DNA from: Phaeocystidibacter marisrubri
GTDB lineage: Bacteria > Bacteroidota > Bacteroidia > Flavobacteriales > Schleiferiaceae
Assembly (NCBI RefSeq): GCF_008933165.1
Contig: NZ_WBVQ01000002.1
Span: forward strand, 953,569-1,017,568
Length of the DNA stretch: 64,000 bases
Reading direction: 5' to 3'
Positions 8,301-16,993 of the stretch are shown piece by piece. Each line of letters begins with the position of its first letter. Positions within the stretch are counted from its first letter, which is position 1. The notes beneath the pieces are model-generated. The model was given only the letters and a program-made list of their open reading frames with translations, was not told where the DNA came from and made no database searches. Made by a program: the position numbers and the translations under genes.

Positions 8301-11287
8301 ACCGCGAGGTTGACAAAGAGAGAATCGTCACATGAATTCGTTGAAACATAAATGGAATCTGGAGTAACCGCAAAGTTAGGAGCTCCAATTCCAAGAGCGG
8401 TCAAACAGATCGCCGCGATACTATCATTGCTTTGTATAGTCAGCGTATCCGAAAGCGTTCCAATAGAGGTTGATGTAAAGGTGATGTGCAAGTATGCTGA
8501 ATCTCCCGCTGCAATAGAGCTCGGGCTCATCGTTCCAACAAATTCCGCATTCGTAGAACTCACTCCAGAAAAGTGTAAGGAATCACAACCATCGTTATAA
8601 ACCAATACAGAATCTGTAAGTACATTTCCATTGATCACATTTCCAAAATCAACACAAGATGAGGAAGCCACTACCATGTTTGGCTCCCCTTGGATAGTGA
8701 GTGTCACTGGGAAAGTCAGAATAGGTTGAGATGGATCGTTCGAGCTCAGAATCACATTGTACGTGTACGTTCCACTCACCAAATCACCTACGTATACACT
8801 TGCTTGTACCTGGGTGGTATCATTTGCAGGGGTAGATGCCGTGCTTGGATGGAAGACAAATCGTCCAGATTGACCTGAGATTTGGAAATCATCAACCAAA
8901 TAATGGTCATTACCCGAACCCGTAAAGCTCGATTGATAAAGGCGAATTTGAACAGTGCCTGTTACCGGAATCAAATAGGAATAGCGAGTAGGTGTTGTAT
9001 AGGTATTGTAGATGGTTCCTAGAGTCGTCCAAGTAATTCCGTTTGTAGAATACTGCACGAAGAGATTCTCACCGCCATCTGGTCTTTCACAAGGACTGGA
9101 TGAAAATCCTGGTCGTGCCCAAAAGGAAACCGAGTCAGATCCATATGTGTCAAAAGGAACGGTAATCGCCGAACGATTGCTACCGTACATGGAAAGGGAA
9201 TTTCCCGATCGAGCGTAGCAATGTGCGCCAATGAGGTTCGTTCCAATCGACTGCCAAAGCGCGCTCGGCGTAGTAGAAGCATTAAAATCATCCATAAATT
9301 GACTGGACGTTTGAAGGTCCCAGTTCAATGCCGCCTGTCCTGTATTGATCACCTCCAAATTGAAGTGTACAGAGTCGTTACAACCAACGGAGGTGATATT
9401 GTAAGCGCTGGAATCCAGGGACCCAATGGCCGAAGCCAATCCGGTTGCAGTGAGACAAATCGCCGTATCACCCGCATTGGAAACCAAGTGGATACTATCC
9501 GTATACACTCCTGCGGCACTCGGATTAAAGGTGACGTATAAGTACGCCGTGTCAAAAGGTTCAACCGTTAATGCACTTGCACTGGTCACGAAATCAGCGT
9601 TGGTTGAAGTAATCGAAGATATCACCAAGCTATCACAGCCAGAATTGATGATTTCTACAGAGTCTGTTGTGGTAATCGCGGTATACTGACTCCCATAATT
9701 CAAGCAATACTGATCCAAATCCATGGAACTCGCGCCTTGAATATCCAACACGAACGGAATCGTTTTCAATGAATCTAAACCACTTGAATTGGTATGAATG
9801 GCTACTTCATAATTGTAAGTGCCCGCAATCATTCCTGTCGTATTGATGGAAGCGGTTACTGAAACCGAATTCCCTGCGTTCAACAAACCAGAAGTTTGAG
9901 AAAGGGTGAGCGGCGTTGGACGATTGTCGTCTCTCAATTGAATCAAGTCAAAAGAGATACCCGGAGTGCTACTCGTATTGGAGATCAACAAAGCAGAAAC
10001 TTCAGTTAGAGTGCTATGTGTAAAGGTCAAACCAGTTTGCACCACTGCTCCATTAATTCGCAAATCGTAGGTGTGGGTGGTATAGTTGATATTGATAACT
10101 TCAATCTGATTCCAATTGGAGGTATTCAGTGGGTAGGCATAGGTAGACGTACCCGTTTGAACATAGAGACTTCCGTAACGGATGTACGAGCTATAGAGCT
10201 GCGGACTGTACGGATAGGCTGGATCTTGAATCAAGTAGGTTCTCCCCAAGTACGACGAGGTATAAGGAACCGAAACGTAGTATGAGAAATAATTAGGTTG
10301 TGCTGGGGTGAACGAATTCACTAGACCTTCGTAGGTACTGGTATATCCAGTCAAGTAGAGGTACTTACTTCCCGAAGGAGAAACTCCCGTAAAATTGGTA
10401 GCTCCGAAACCAGTTGCCGCGTTGGGTGAAACTGAAAAACTTCCCAATCCCGATTCAAAATCTTCATTGATGATATAGGGATCAGGAGCGGGCAGCTCGT
10501 AATTGGTCAGGGAATAACCCAGTGTTCCCGATGTATCATTGGAAATCACAAAGCTGCCTTGGGCAAATCCTCCACAAGAAACTGATGCATAAAGCGAATC
10601 TGGAGCAACGGTATAAACAGGCGCACCTTGTACCGTAACCGTCTGACTTGACGATGCTGTTCCTCCACCACAAGTAGTGACCGTCAACTGAACAGTATAT
10701 GTTCCTGACGCTGTATACACGTGACTCGGATCTTTATCGGTACTAGTAGAACCATCCCCAAAATCCCACGAATAATCGCCAGTAGAAGACGTATTCGTAA
10801 ATGAAATTGGGAAATTCAAAGGTGGGTTTGAAGTAGACGTTGTGAAAGAAACCGATGGAGTAGTACTACCTCCAGACGAAATCCAGTCCATGGCAAATCC
10901 ACTTCTCACTACAGAGCCATCTGAAGTAAAGCGCACCGTAGCCGTACCACTTGGTGCAACAATTGGGTTGCCTCCATTCGGAATGGCAGTGCCGTTCGCG
11001 GTTAGTAACAATGCGCCAGTGGTACCAATTCCATCATAGATACGAACATAGTCGCAGCACGATTCCAATTGAAACGCGGTGAAAGTCATACTGAGCGAAG
11101 AACCCGGTGCGGTGATATAGAAAATGCCATTTGCTCCATTGCTATAACCCCCCGTGGCGCCTCCGTGGTCATAGAGTGTTCCGGTACAAGCATTAGATGA
11201 GTCACTTCCAGAATGAGGCACGATGTACTGTGCAAAAGCGATGGTCGAGAAAAACGCCATCACCACTGTGTAGAGAGCTTTTTGCAT
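5387..11287 (-). CDS. giant secreted adhesin-like protein (CUB, PKD, four ASH super-modules, T9SS sorting domain)
   Basis: A 1966-residue surface or secreted protein. The ATG at 11287 is preferred over an upstream TTG because it starts directly with a signal peptide (ending IAFAQ) and follows a TATATTTG promoter. Order, in residues from this ATG: CUB domain (about 30-136, with SCCDYVRIYDG), PKD domain (about 145-222, WDFGDGS), four super-modules (about 223-619, 620-967, 968-1382, 1383-1711), two PKD domains (about 1711-1877), and a type IX secretion C-terminal sorting domain (about 1888-1966, LQLYPNPSSGFFTV). Each super-module has a leader with a conserved Cys, a unique inserted domain, an immunoglobulin-like strand set (GTYTYNV..SNDP) and an ASH/choice-of-anchor-D domain with YNDGCD. 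It is expected to be exported through the T9SS and anchored or released at the surface; adhesion is inferred from domain content. Confidence 0.93.
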   Translation of the reverse strand: MQKALYTVVMAFFSTIAFAQYIVPHSGSDSSNACTGTLYDHGGATGGYSNGANGIFYITAPGSSLSMTFTAFQLESCCDYVRIYDGIGTTGALLLTANGTAIPNGGNPIVAPSGTATVRFTSDGSVVRSGFAMDWISSGGSTTPSVSFTTSTSNPPLNFPISFTNTSSTGDYSWDFGDGSTSTDKDPSHVYTASGTYTVQLTVTTCGGGTASSSQTVTVQGAPVYTVAPDSLYASVSCGGFAQGSFVISNDTSGTLGYSLTNYELPAPDPYIINEDFESGLGSFSVSPNAATGFGATNFTGVSPSGSKYLYLTGYTSTYEGLVNSFTPAQPNYFSYYVSVPYTSSYLGRTYLIQDPAYPYSPQLYSSYIRYGSLYVQTGTSTYAYPLNTSNWNQIEVININYTTHTYDLRINGAVVQTGLTFTHSTLTEVSALLISNTSSTPGISFDLIQLRDDNRPTPLTLSQTSGLLNAGNSVSVTASINTTGMIAGTYNYEVAIHTNSSGLDSLKTIPFVLDIQGASSMDLDQYCLNYGSQYTAITTTDSVEIINSGCDSLVISSITSTNADFVTSASALTVEPFDTAYLYVTFNPSAAGVYTDSIHLVSNAGDTAICLTATGLASAIGSLDSSAYNITSVGCNDSVHFNLEVINTGQAALNWDLQTSSQFMDDFNASTTPSALWQSIGTNLIGAHCYARSGNSLSMYGSNRSAITVPFDTYGSDSVSFWARPGFSSSPCERPDGGENLFVQYSTNGITWTTLGTIYNTYTTPTRYSYLIPVTGTVQIRLYQSSFTGSGNDHYLVDDFQISGQSGRFVFHPSTASTPANDTTQVQASVYVGDLVSGTYTYNVILSSNDPSQPILTFPVTLTIQGEPNMVVASSSCVDFGNVINGNVLTDSVLVYNDGCDSLHFSGVSSTNAEFVGTMSPSSIAAGDSAYLHITFTSTSIGTLSDTLTIQSNDSIAAICLTALGIGAPNFAVTPDSIYVSTNSCDDSLFVNLAVTNAGGLSPLTYQMDSIKGGATSALNVTVLKTYSDLNREYPPTLAALTTNLPNATITESTASTAAALTADLVNAHVLVIAEQENISSTIAATLAPAIQAFVNNGGSVVICGNSLSVVNGFGVMTASYANNTSGGLLTINNPSSPVFTGINTSAFYAYSATLYMNITNPGLEQLAYYSSSTYSVVSVHPYGSGKVGYYGFDFYSYDVQTQLGLANLVQYVAPNVGSVDWAYLTNDTATVASGATSNTGVHLFSAGLPNGRYTGVIQVNTNDPANAVVEIPVVFDVNGEASMRLSGGCLDFDSLIVGLQKIDTTTVYNDGCDTLVITGTNSSTGDYAFQGTLPLHIAPGDSLDVEVVFTPTAMGNRDDTLWVYASSDTLPLCVNGLGLGAPQLSVQSDSLVVELNKCDNFVLETYDLTNTGAGSLTYEVIFGDYYADTSYQTFASSGAVTNHSFTGTPATADSIVVTVITVGDYEQSYEYYNLYVEGSYLATTNGRTSTFGQPDTVSFVFVNPTQSLGTWLADGTLDVDVYNNSSVGYYSTLPNSVEVQVEIYSSAMPPWLTFPSTSTGTLAVGATDTKSLLFNATVVPAGTYTIDMIVLSNDPVTPRKVVPVIFDVREEPSIRLSDTCLSFPITQVGDTSSATIWVVNDGCVALNVTSITSASNVFKVNPTVFSVPAKDSVQVTVDFVPTSISNYSSSITVNSNAGIETFCVNGSANATPIADFQYNIIDPCSGQVYFSDHSTRNPTAFSWEFGDGTISNIQNPVHDYEKPGTYAVRLTASNSYGWDTITQYVTVNPLYVGFEIEMNGSLVTNDTLYKNTLIQFLDSSLTGSTWKWYLGDGTVSTLQNPTHTYSSVGNFQISLEVEDTAGCKDTYVKSYWIISGIGVDESLAGSLQLYPNPSSGFFTVDWSATSFSRVQIDLLDSRGAVLYHTDATGENRLDLDLSHLPDAMYILRVTNEDGRVVHERLIKQ
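6155..10621 (-). repeat. four tandem super-modules inside the giant secreted protein
   Basis: Copies lie at 9431-10621, 8387-9430, 7142-8386 and 6155-7141. All share a leader (xxPDSxYxS..C), a SNDP-containing Ig-like part and an ASH part with NDGCD. What differs is the domain inserted after the leader: a LamG-like jelly roll, a MAM/cleaved-adhesin-like sandwich ending in YLVDDFQI, a glutamine-amidotransferase-like alpha/beta domain (7628-8230), and a Tyr-rich beta domain. Boundaries are approximate. Confidence 0.75.
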
Positions 11288-11310
11288 ATTGTGTTTGGTT
11301 GAATACAACG

Positions 11311-11318
11311 CAAATATA
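11311..11318 (-). promoter_or_regulatory. -7 promoter box of the giant secreted protein gene
   Basis: A perfect TATATTTG on the minus strand, 23 nt before the ATG. A TTG lies 23 nt further upstream (11342-11344) and may be the -33 element. This box overlaps the alternative TTG-started N-terminus in position, which supports the downstream ATG. Confidence 0.6.
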
Positions 11319-11344
11319 CTCCTGTTGGCCAATTAGTTTCACAA

Positions 11345-11619
11345 GTCAACAGTAAGTTAACCATACAGTTACAATTAAAACTGCCATCCTTTATACACGC
11401 ATTATCACCAAAAGGTCAGTAAACACTGACAAAATCTGTGATTCACACCCTTAAATGAAGGTCTGAATTTTAACATTTATTGTTGCGTTTTTCATGAAGA
11501 CATCCTGAGATTTGAATTCGCGTAGTAGATCTATTCTAACCCAAATCAAACTAGGCCACAAAAGGTACCTATGCACACCTAATTTCCTCATTCTCTGAGA
11601 AAAGAAACAGGATGCAAGA
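11345..11619. other. gene-free spacer between divergent genes
   Basis: About 275 bp of AT-rich DNA between the promoters of the giant protein gene (minus) and gdhA (plus). No reading frame, RNA gene or strong repeat was seen in it. Confidence 0.6.
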
Positions 11620-13053
<1,434 letters not shown>

Positions 13054-13075
13054 ACCTCACTTGACTATATATAGA

Positions 13076-13100
13076 AATCCCGCACCAATGGTGCGGGATT
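13076..13100 (+). terminator. strong intrinsic terminator of gdhA
   Basis: An 11-bp perfect stem (AATCCCGCACC / GGTGCGGGATT) with a 3-nt loop, followed by T residues. It may also stop the convergent lipoprotein gene that ends at 13121. Confidence 0.93.
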
Positions 13101-13120
13101 TTTTATTGAAATCGCTGCAA

Positions 13121-14182
13121 TTAAGGCTGTAGATCCCAAGTCCCACGCTCTCGGAAAAAATTGCAGGCATCTGTCATCATCACCACTTTCCAACCCTCTT
13201 CCATTTTACCTGTTGGGGCGTATGGGAAGAAAAGCCCAGTCTCACTAGATGGAATGCTACCTATTGCCAGTTCCTCATTTTCTATATCGAGGATAAAATA
13301 GGACCTACTAGGATTTTGTTGATTTCCAGAAAGCAGTAAGCCATTGGGAACCGATTGAATAGTGTAGAACGGCAAGAATTGCTCATCTACCGACATGTTC
13401 CAGGCCTTGAGTTCAGCAAGCGTTTCCATACTGTATAAATAGAGCGTAGAATTTCTCCGGATATACATCCAGTTTTTATCTGCGTCTACAGCAACTACAT
13501 TATAATATCCTTCCATTTCAAAAGGGCGTCTGCTGCCAGTTCGTACGTCAACAATAGACGATTTACGATTCCCGCCAATAATTCGCTCAACCATGTAGAC
13601 GTAATTCGTGGTTCGCGCCACTTGGTAAAGTGAATCTGGAAGATGTAAGGTTTCACGATCAAATGTACGCCTGAGCTTACCATCCACATACGTGTAAAAG
13701 CGGATTTCATCTTCAGAGGGATGATACCCGTACAACGTAGAATCTGTCATGAATTGCGGATATGCTACAGAACCTGTTGGACAACGAGCAATGACCTCTC
13801 CGTTCAAGTTCATCAGCTTCATTTCAAAGTGGAAGTTCTCGGTTTCTTCATTGCTGTAAACGCCAGTGGCCAATGCAATTACGTCTCCTCTCTGAGCATG
13901 AGCAATGATGGAAAATCGACCAACGCGTTCAATCTTCCAATTCTCAAAATCATCTGTGGTATATAAATCTGTTGTAGATACACTCCCTTCTGATGTATTC
14001 TCCGTCTCGTCTCCTGCCAACAAGCAAAAGGTCTTTCCTTTTTGAAAAGCAAGTTTAGGAGTCATGGTAAAGGATTGTGGATCAATATAACCTGGCTCAA
14101 CCGTGGCCACAACAGGCTCTTCACAGGAAGAGAGAAAGAATAACCCCGCCAAAAACAATCCTACATTATATAGAGAGCGCAT
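13121..14182 (-). CDS. lipoprotein of unknown function
   Basis: A 353-residue protein with a lipoprotein signal: a hydrophobic stretch ending LFFLSSC, with the acylated Cys at residue 20. The rest is rich in beta-strand-like segments with repeated aromatic and Asp/Thr-containing turns (for example DDFENWKIERVGRF and YVYMVERIIGG), compatible with a beta-propeller-like fold, but no family was recognised. It is likely membrane-anchored facing the periplasm or surface. A TATCTTCA box lies 16 nt before the ATG (14199-14206). It stands alone between gdhA and the Spy-like gene. No function is proposed. Confidence 0.8.
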   Translation of the reverse strand: MRSLYNVGLFLAGLFFLSSCEEPVVATVEPGYIDPQSFTMTPKLAFQKGKTFCLLAGDETENTSEGSVSTTDLYTTDDFENWKIERVGRFSIIAHAQRGDVIALATGVYSNEETENFHFEMKLMNLNGEVIARCPTGSVAYPQFMTDSTLYGYHPSEDEIRFYTYVDGKLRRTFDRETLHLPDSLYQVARTTNYVYMVERIIGGNRKSSIVDVRTGSRRPFEMEGYYNVVAVDADKNWMYIRRNSTLYLYSMETLAELKAWNMSVDEQFLPFYTIQSVPNGLLLSGNQQNPSRSYFILDIENEELAIGSIPSSETGLFFPYAPTGKMEEGWKVVMMTDACNFFRERGTWDLQP

Positions 14183-14261
14183 ACATCATATTTTGGGTTG
14201 AAGATAAAGAATCACTGGGAGGAATTCATAGGTCGGATTAGGCAAGAGACTTCAGGCTCCC

Positions 14262-14305
14262 GACGAATGTTCGTCCCTCTGATTGTCGAGACAAGTCTAT
14301 AGACT
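14262..14305. repeat. three consecutive short palindromes in an intergenic spacer
   Basis: GACGAA-TG-TTCGTC (14262-14275), TTGTC-GA-GACAA (14283-14294) and AGTCTATAGACT (14294-14305, perfect 12-bp palindrome) stand in a row between a lipoprotein gene and the Spy-like gene. Their role is unknown; see findings. Confidence 0.6.
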
Positions 14306-14353
14306 GAGTAAGGGCTGGCGCAAAGACCTCACAGACTCTATTAACCAAAAAAA

Positions 14354-14377
14354 GAGCCCCGATCTCCACCGGGGCTC
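14354..14377 (-). terminator. intrinsic terminator of the Spy-like gene
   Basis: GAGCCCCG and CGGGGCTC pair around an 8-nt loop; on the minus strand the stem is followed by a run of T residues. It begins 25 nt after the stop of the gene ending at 14402. Confidence 0.9.
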
Positions 14378-14401
14378 AAAACTAACCTAACTACTACTCA
14401 A

Positions 14402-15031
14402 CTATTCTTCTCGACCTCGATGAGCTCTTTGGCCGTGTGATTTTTTCCATTCCACCATTTGTTCTTCGGTGAGAACCTCTTGCATTTCGCGCATCATCGC
14501 GCTTCTTTCTTCACGCATTTGTTCGCGGCGTTCCCTCATCTTGATTCTATTCGCCTCTATGATTGCCTCCACTCTAGTGCGTTGCTCCTCCGTCAATTCG
14601 AGATCCTCGGCTATTCGATCGAGATGGAGATTTGAACGTGCTGAATTATCTCGTCGACCGCCTCTTGTCCCCCTTTCGCTGTTGTACTCCCCTCTTATGG
14701 GACGAGAAGGTCGAGATTCATTCCACTTCTCCAACTGCTCTTTGGTGAGAACGGCTTGAATCTCACTTTTAGTCTCCTCGCGAATGGCTCTTACCTCCTC
14801 CATTTTGGCGCGAGTACGTTCTTGCTGAGTGGCAAAGATAGCACCGATGCTTTCACGTTGTTCATCAGACAACTCCAATTCTTCGGCCATTCGATTCAAT
14901 TGAGCTTCTCCTCCTCGCCCTTTTGGCTGGGCTTCTTGAGCCACAACTGGAACGGCAACTAGAGTGGAGAAAACAATGGCTCCCATGGAAGCCAACACAG
15001 AGAAATTTACTCGCTTCATGATCTTTTTCAT
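14402..15031 (-). CDS. Spy/CpxP-like periplasmic protein with two tandem LTxxQ domains
   Basis: A 209-residue exported protein. Residues 1-32 form a signal peptide (cleavage after VVAQ or nearby). Two copies of the same about 61-residue helical unit follow: residues 44-104 (LNRMAEELELSDEQRE ... VLTKEQLEKW) and 136-196 (LDRIAEDLELTEEQRT ... VLTEEQMVEW). Each carries the LTxxQ-like motifs of the Spy/CpxP family, which includes periplasmic chaperones and metal-stress sensors. The Arg/Gly-rich linker (about 105-135, with GTRGGRRD) and the tail are positively charged. Ordinary family members carry one unit per chain. A chaperone or envelope-stress role is inferred from the family. Confidence 0.85.
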   Translation of the reverse strand: MKKIMKRVNFSVLASMGAIVFSTLVAVPVVAQEAQPKGRGGEAQLNRMAEELELSDEQRESIGAIFATQQERTRAKMEEVRAIREETKSEIQAVLTKEQLEKWNESRPSRPIRGEYNSERGTRGGRRDNSARSNLHLDRIAEDLELTEEQRTRVEAIIEANRIKMRERREQMREERSAMMREMQEVLTEEQMVEWKKSHGQRAHRGREE

Positions 15032-15143
15032 TTTGGTGTTGATTTACTTCTACGATGATGAAAGACACATGAGGTTTAAACCCCTCCACAAAAAAGATTG
15101 GAATCCGAATTTCGATTGTCGCCACTCCAATAGTCCATTTACA

Positions 15144-15151
15144 TACCTTTA
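15144..15151 (+). promoter_or_regulatory. -7 promoter box of plsC
   Basis: TACCTTTA followed by CAGCC and the GTG start: one mismatch to TAnnTTTG and a 5-nt gap. Confidence 0.45.
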
Positions 15152-15156
15152 CAGCC

Positions 15157-15897
15157 GTGAAAAACCTCATTGTAAAAGGATTCGGAATCATATACCATCT
15201 TTGGTATTACGTGGTAATGGCTGCAGTAATTTTAGCCATTTTTCCATTTATATATGCCACTTCTCGCAAGCCAGAAGACTATCCAAAGTTTTTCCGGTGG
15301 GCTCGAATTTGGGCGAAGTCCACACTCTTTTTGATGGGGATACGCGTCCGATCGGAAGGAAGGGAGAAAATCAAAAAAGACCAGTTGTACGTGATCTGTG
15401 CCAACCACACCTCTGAGTTAGACATCATGATGACCCTTGCACTGGTGCCCAATTGTTTCGTGTTCATCGGCAAGAAGGAGCTGGCATCACTTCCCCTCTT
15501 TGGCTACTTCTACAAGAAAACCAACGTGCTGGTAGATCGCAAAAGCGTGAGTTCAAAACGCCGTGCGATGGACCGAGCTGCCGAGAAATTAGAAGCGGGA
15601 ATTGGCATGTGCATTTTCCCAGAAGGTGGCATTCCGCAAACCGATGAATTGGCTCCATTTAAAATGGGAGCCTTTAAACTAGCTGTAGATTATCAAGTTC
15701 CCATCTTGTCCATTGCCTACCCAGACAACAAGCGTCACTTCCCCGATTTCTCGAAAGGGGGATACCCTGGGATAGTCCGTGCTCGAATTATCGGAAACGA
15801 CGATACAACGGGCTTGACCGAAAGCGATTTGAAGGCATTGCGAGACCGCACCTATCATCGTATCTTTGACGCTCTAAAAGAGTTACGCGCATCATGA
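15157..15897 (+). CDS. plsC: 1-acyl-sn-glycerol-3-phosphate acyltransferase
   Basis: A 246-residue membrane-associated acyltransferase that adds the second acyl chain to lysophosphatidic acid in phospholipid synthesis. Catalytic motif NHTSELD (His84 and Asp89, HX4D) and the substrate motif FPEGG (154-158) are present, and residues about 10-33 form a membrane anchor. The GTG start gives a complete N-terminus and lies just after a promoter-like box; the next in-frame ATG would remove the membrane anchor. Its last codon overlaps gatC by 4 bp, so the two are coupled. Confidence in the family is high; substrate details are by homology. Confidence 0.93.
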   Translation: MKNLIVKGFGIIYHLWYYVVMAAVILAIFPFIYATSRKPEDYPKFFRWARIWAKSTLFLMGIRVRSEGREKIKKDQLYVICANHTSELDIMMTLALVPNCFVFIGKKELASLPLFGYFYKKTNVLVDRKSVSSKRRAMDRAAEKLEAGIGMCIFPEGGIPQTDELAPFKMGAFKLAVDYQVPILSIAYPDNKRHFPDFSKGGYPGIVRARIIGNDDTTGLTESDLKALRDRTYHRIFDALKELRAS

Positions 15898-16181
15898 ACA
15901 TCTCACGCGAAGAAATAAACAAGCTTGCTCATTTATCCCGACTTGAATTGGACGATAAGGCCGTAGACAAGATGCAGGAAGACTTGAATAAGATTCTCGG
16001 CTTTGTAGCGCAGATTGAAAAGATGGAGCTAGATGGTGTTGAGCCCTTGGTATACATGACCGAGGAGACCAATATTCTTCGCGAAGACACGGTTGTTCAA
16101 GAAATCACTCATGCTGAGGCATTGAAAAATGCTCCAGATGCCGACACGGACTACTTCCGCGTTTCTACGGTAAAGAAGTAA
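15894..16181 (+). CDS. gatC: Asp-tRNA(Asn)/Glu-tRNA(Gln) amidotransferase subunit C
   Basis: A 95-residue GatC. Together with GatA and GatB it converts mischarged Glu-tRNA(Gln) or Asp-tRNA(Asn) to the amide forms. The N-terminal LAHLSRLELDD, the central LNKILGFVAQIEKMELDGVEP and the C-terminal LREDTVV and APDADTDYFRVSTVKK are characteristic. The ATGA overlap with plsC implies joint translation. GatA and GatB are not in the window, so the complex is encoded at scattered loci, as is common. Confidence 0.96.
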   Translation: MNISREEINKLAHLSRLELDDKAVDKMQEDLNKILGFVAQIEKMELDGVEPLVYMTEETNILREDTVVQEITHAEALKNAPDADTDYFRVSTVKK

Positions 16182-16204
16182 CTCACCCTGCTACATTTTT
16201 AATA

Positions 16205-16330
16205 GCGTTTCCAATTGCCCTACTTTCCTAGGAAACGTAACTGACTGTATTCGAAGCTGGTGAATCACCCAGTTCTCGCAAAGGTTAAATCCACACGTAT
16301 TGGAAACATTTTTCACTTAAAACGTTTCCA
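16205..16330. promoter_or_regulatory. GTTTCC/GGAAAC inverted-repeat cluster, probable TetR operators
   Basis: Four half-sites: CGTTTCC (16206-16212), GGAAACG (16231-16237), TGGAAAC (16301-16307) and GTTTCCA (16324-16330), arranged as two inverted pairs. The second site belongs to a perfect 12-bp palindrome TTTCCTAGGAAA (16224-16235). They fill the spacer in front of the TetR-efflux operon, and the last one ends 18 nt before the TAATTTCG -7 box (16348-16355). Binding by the adjacent TetR protein is inferred. Confidence 0.55.
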
Positions 16331-16363
16331 TTGTCGATGTTGTACTCTAATTTCGCGCCCGAA

Positions 16364-16993
16364 ATGGAGAACCAAGAGAGAGAAATAATCGCTGGAAGCG
16401 TTGAATTGTTCTTGAAATACGGCATTCGCAGTATTACAATGGACGATGTTGCACGCGAATTGACCATCTCGAAAAAGACTCTTTACAAATATGTGAGCAA
16501 CAAGGCCGACTTGGTGGATCGCAGTGTAAAGTTGGCTTTTAGAGGGATACATCAGGCGATTGATGATGTGAGAGCGCATTCCACCAATGCTATTGACGAA
16601 ATTTTTGACATCGATGAAGCGGTGAACGAAACGATCCGTCAAAAGCACCCAGCTATCGAATTCCAATTAGCGAAGTACTATCCAAAAACTTGGAAGTGGC
16701 TTGAATCCAATCAACACAGGATTGTATTTGAACACACCAAAGAAAACTTGCTAAAGGGGATGGAACAGGGCTTGTACCGTTCAGACCTGAACGCTGAGTA
16801 CATCGCTCATGTGTATTTCGGAAGATTTATGGGGATGCGCATGGACAATGTTTTCCCAGAGAGCATTTGCGAGAATCCTGAATTCCTTCACCAAAGTTTG
16901 ATTTACCACGTGAGAGGAATTGCTTCAGCAAATGGCTTGGAATACTTGGAGCAGAAACTCCAAAGAGAAATTGAAACAACACAAACTATATAA
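16364..16993 (+). CDS. TetR family transcriptional regulator of the efflux operon
   Basis: A 209-residue TetR-type repressor. The N-terminal helix-turn-helix (about residues 5-50: LFLKYGIRSITMDDVARELTISKKTLYKYVSNK) is a textbook TetR DNA-binding domain; the C-terminal helical part would bind a ligand. The ATG at 16364 is chosen over ATG 16337 and TTG 16331 because a TAATTTCG box sits 8 nt upstream and the HTH starts a few residues later. The stop overlaps the ATG of the TolC gene (TAATG). It most likely represses its own operon, through the GGAAAC repeats, until a pump substrate appears. Confidence 0.92.
   Translation: MENQEREIIAGSVELFLKYGIRSITMDDVARELTISKKTLYKYVSNKADLVDRSVKLAFRGIHQAIDDVRAHSTNAIDEIFDIDEAVNETIRQKHPAIEFQLAKYYPKTWKWLESNQHRIVFEHTKENLLKGMEQGLYRSDLNAEYIAHVYFGRFMGMRMDNVFPESICENPEFLHQSLIYHVRGIASANGLEYLEQKLQREIETTQTI

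Noticed and set aside
11288-11332. 15-residue N-terminal extension of the giant secreted protein
   Set aside because: It would start at a TTG upstream of the promoter box (11311-11318) and would bury the signal peptide.
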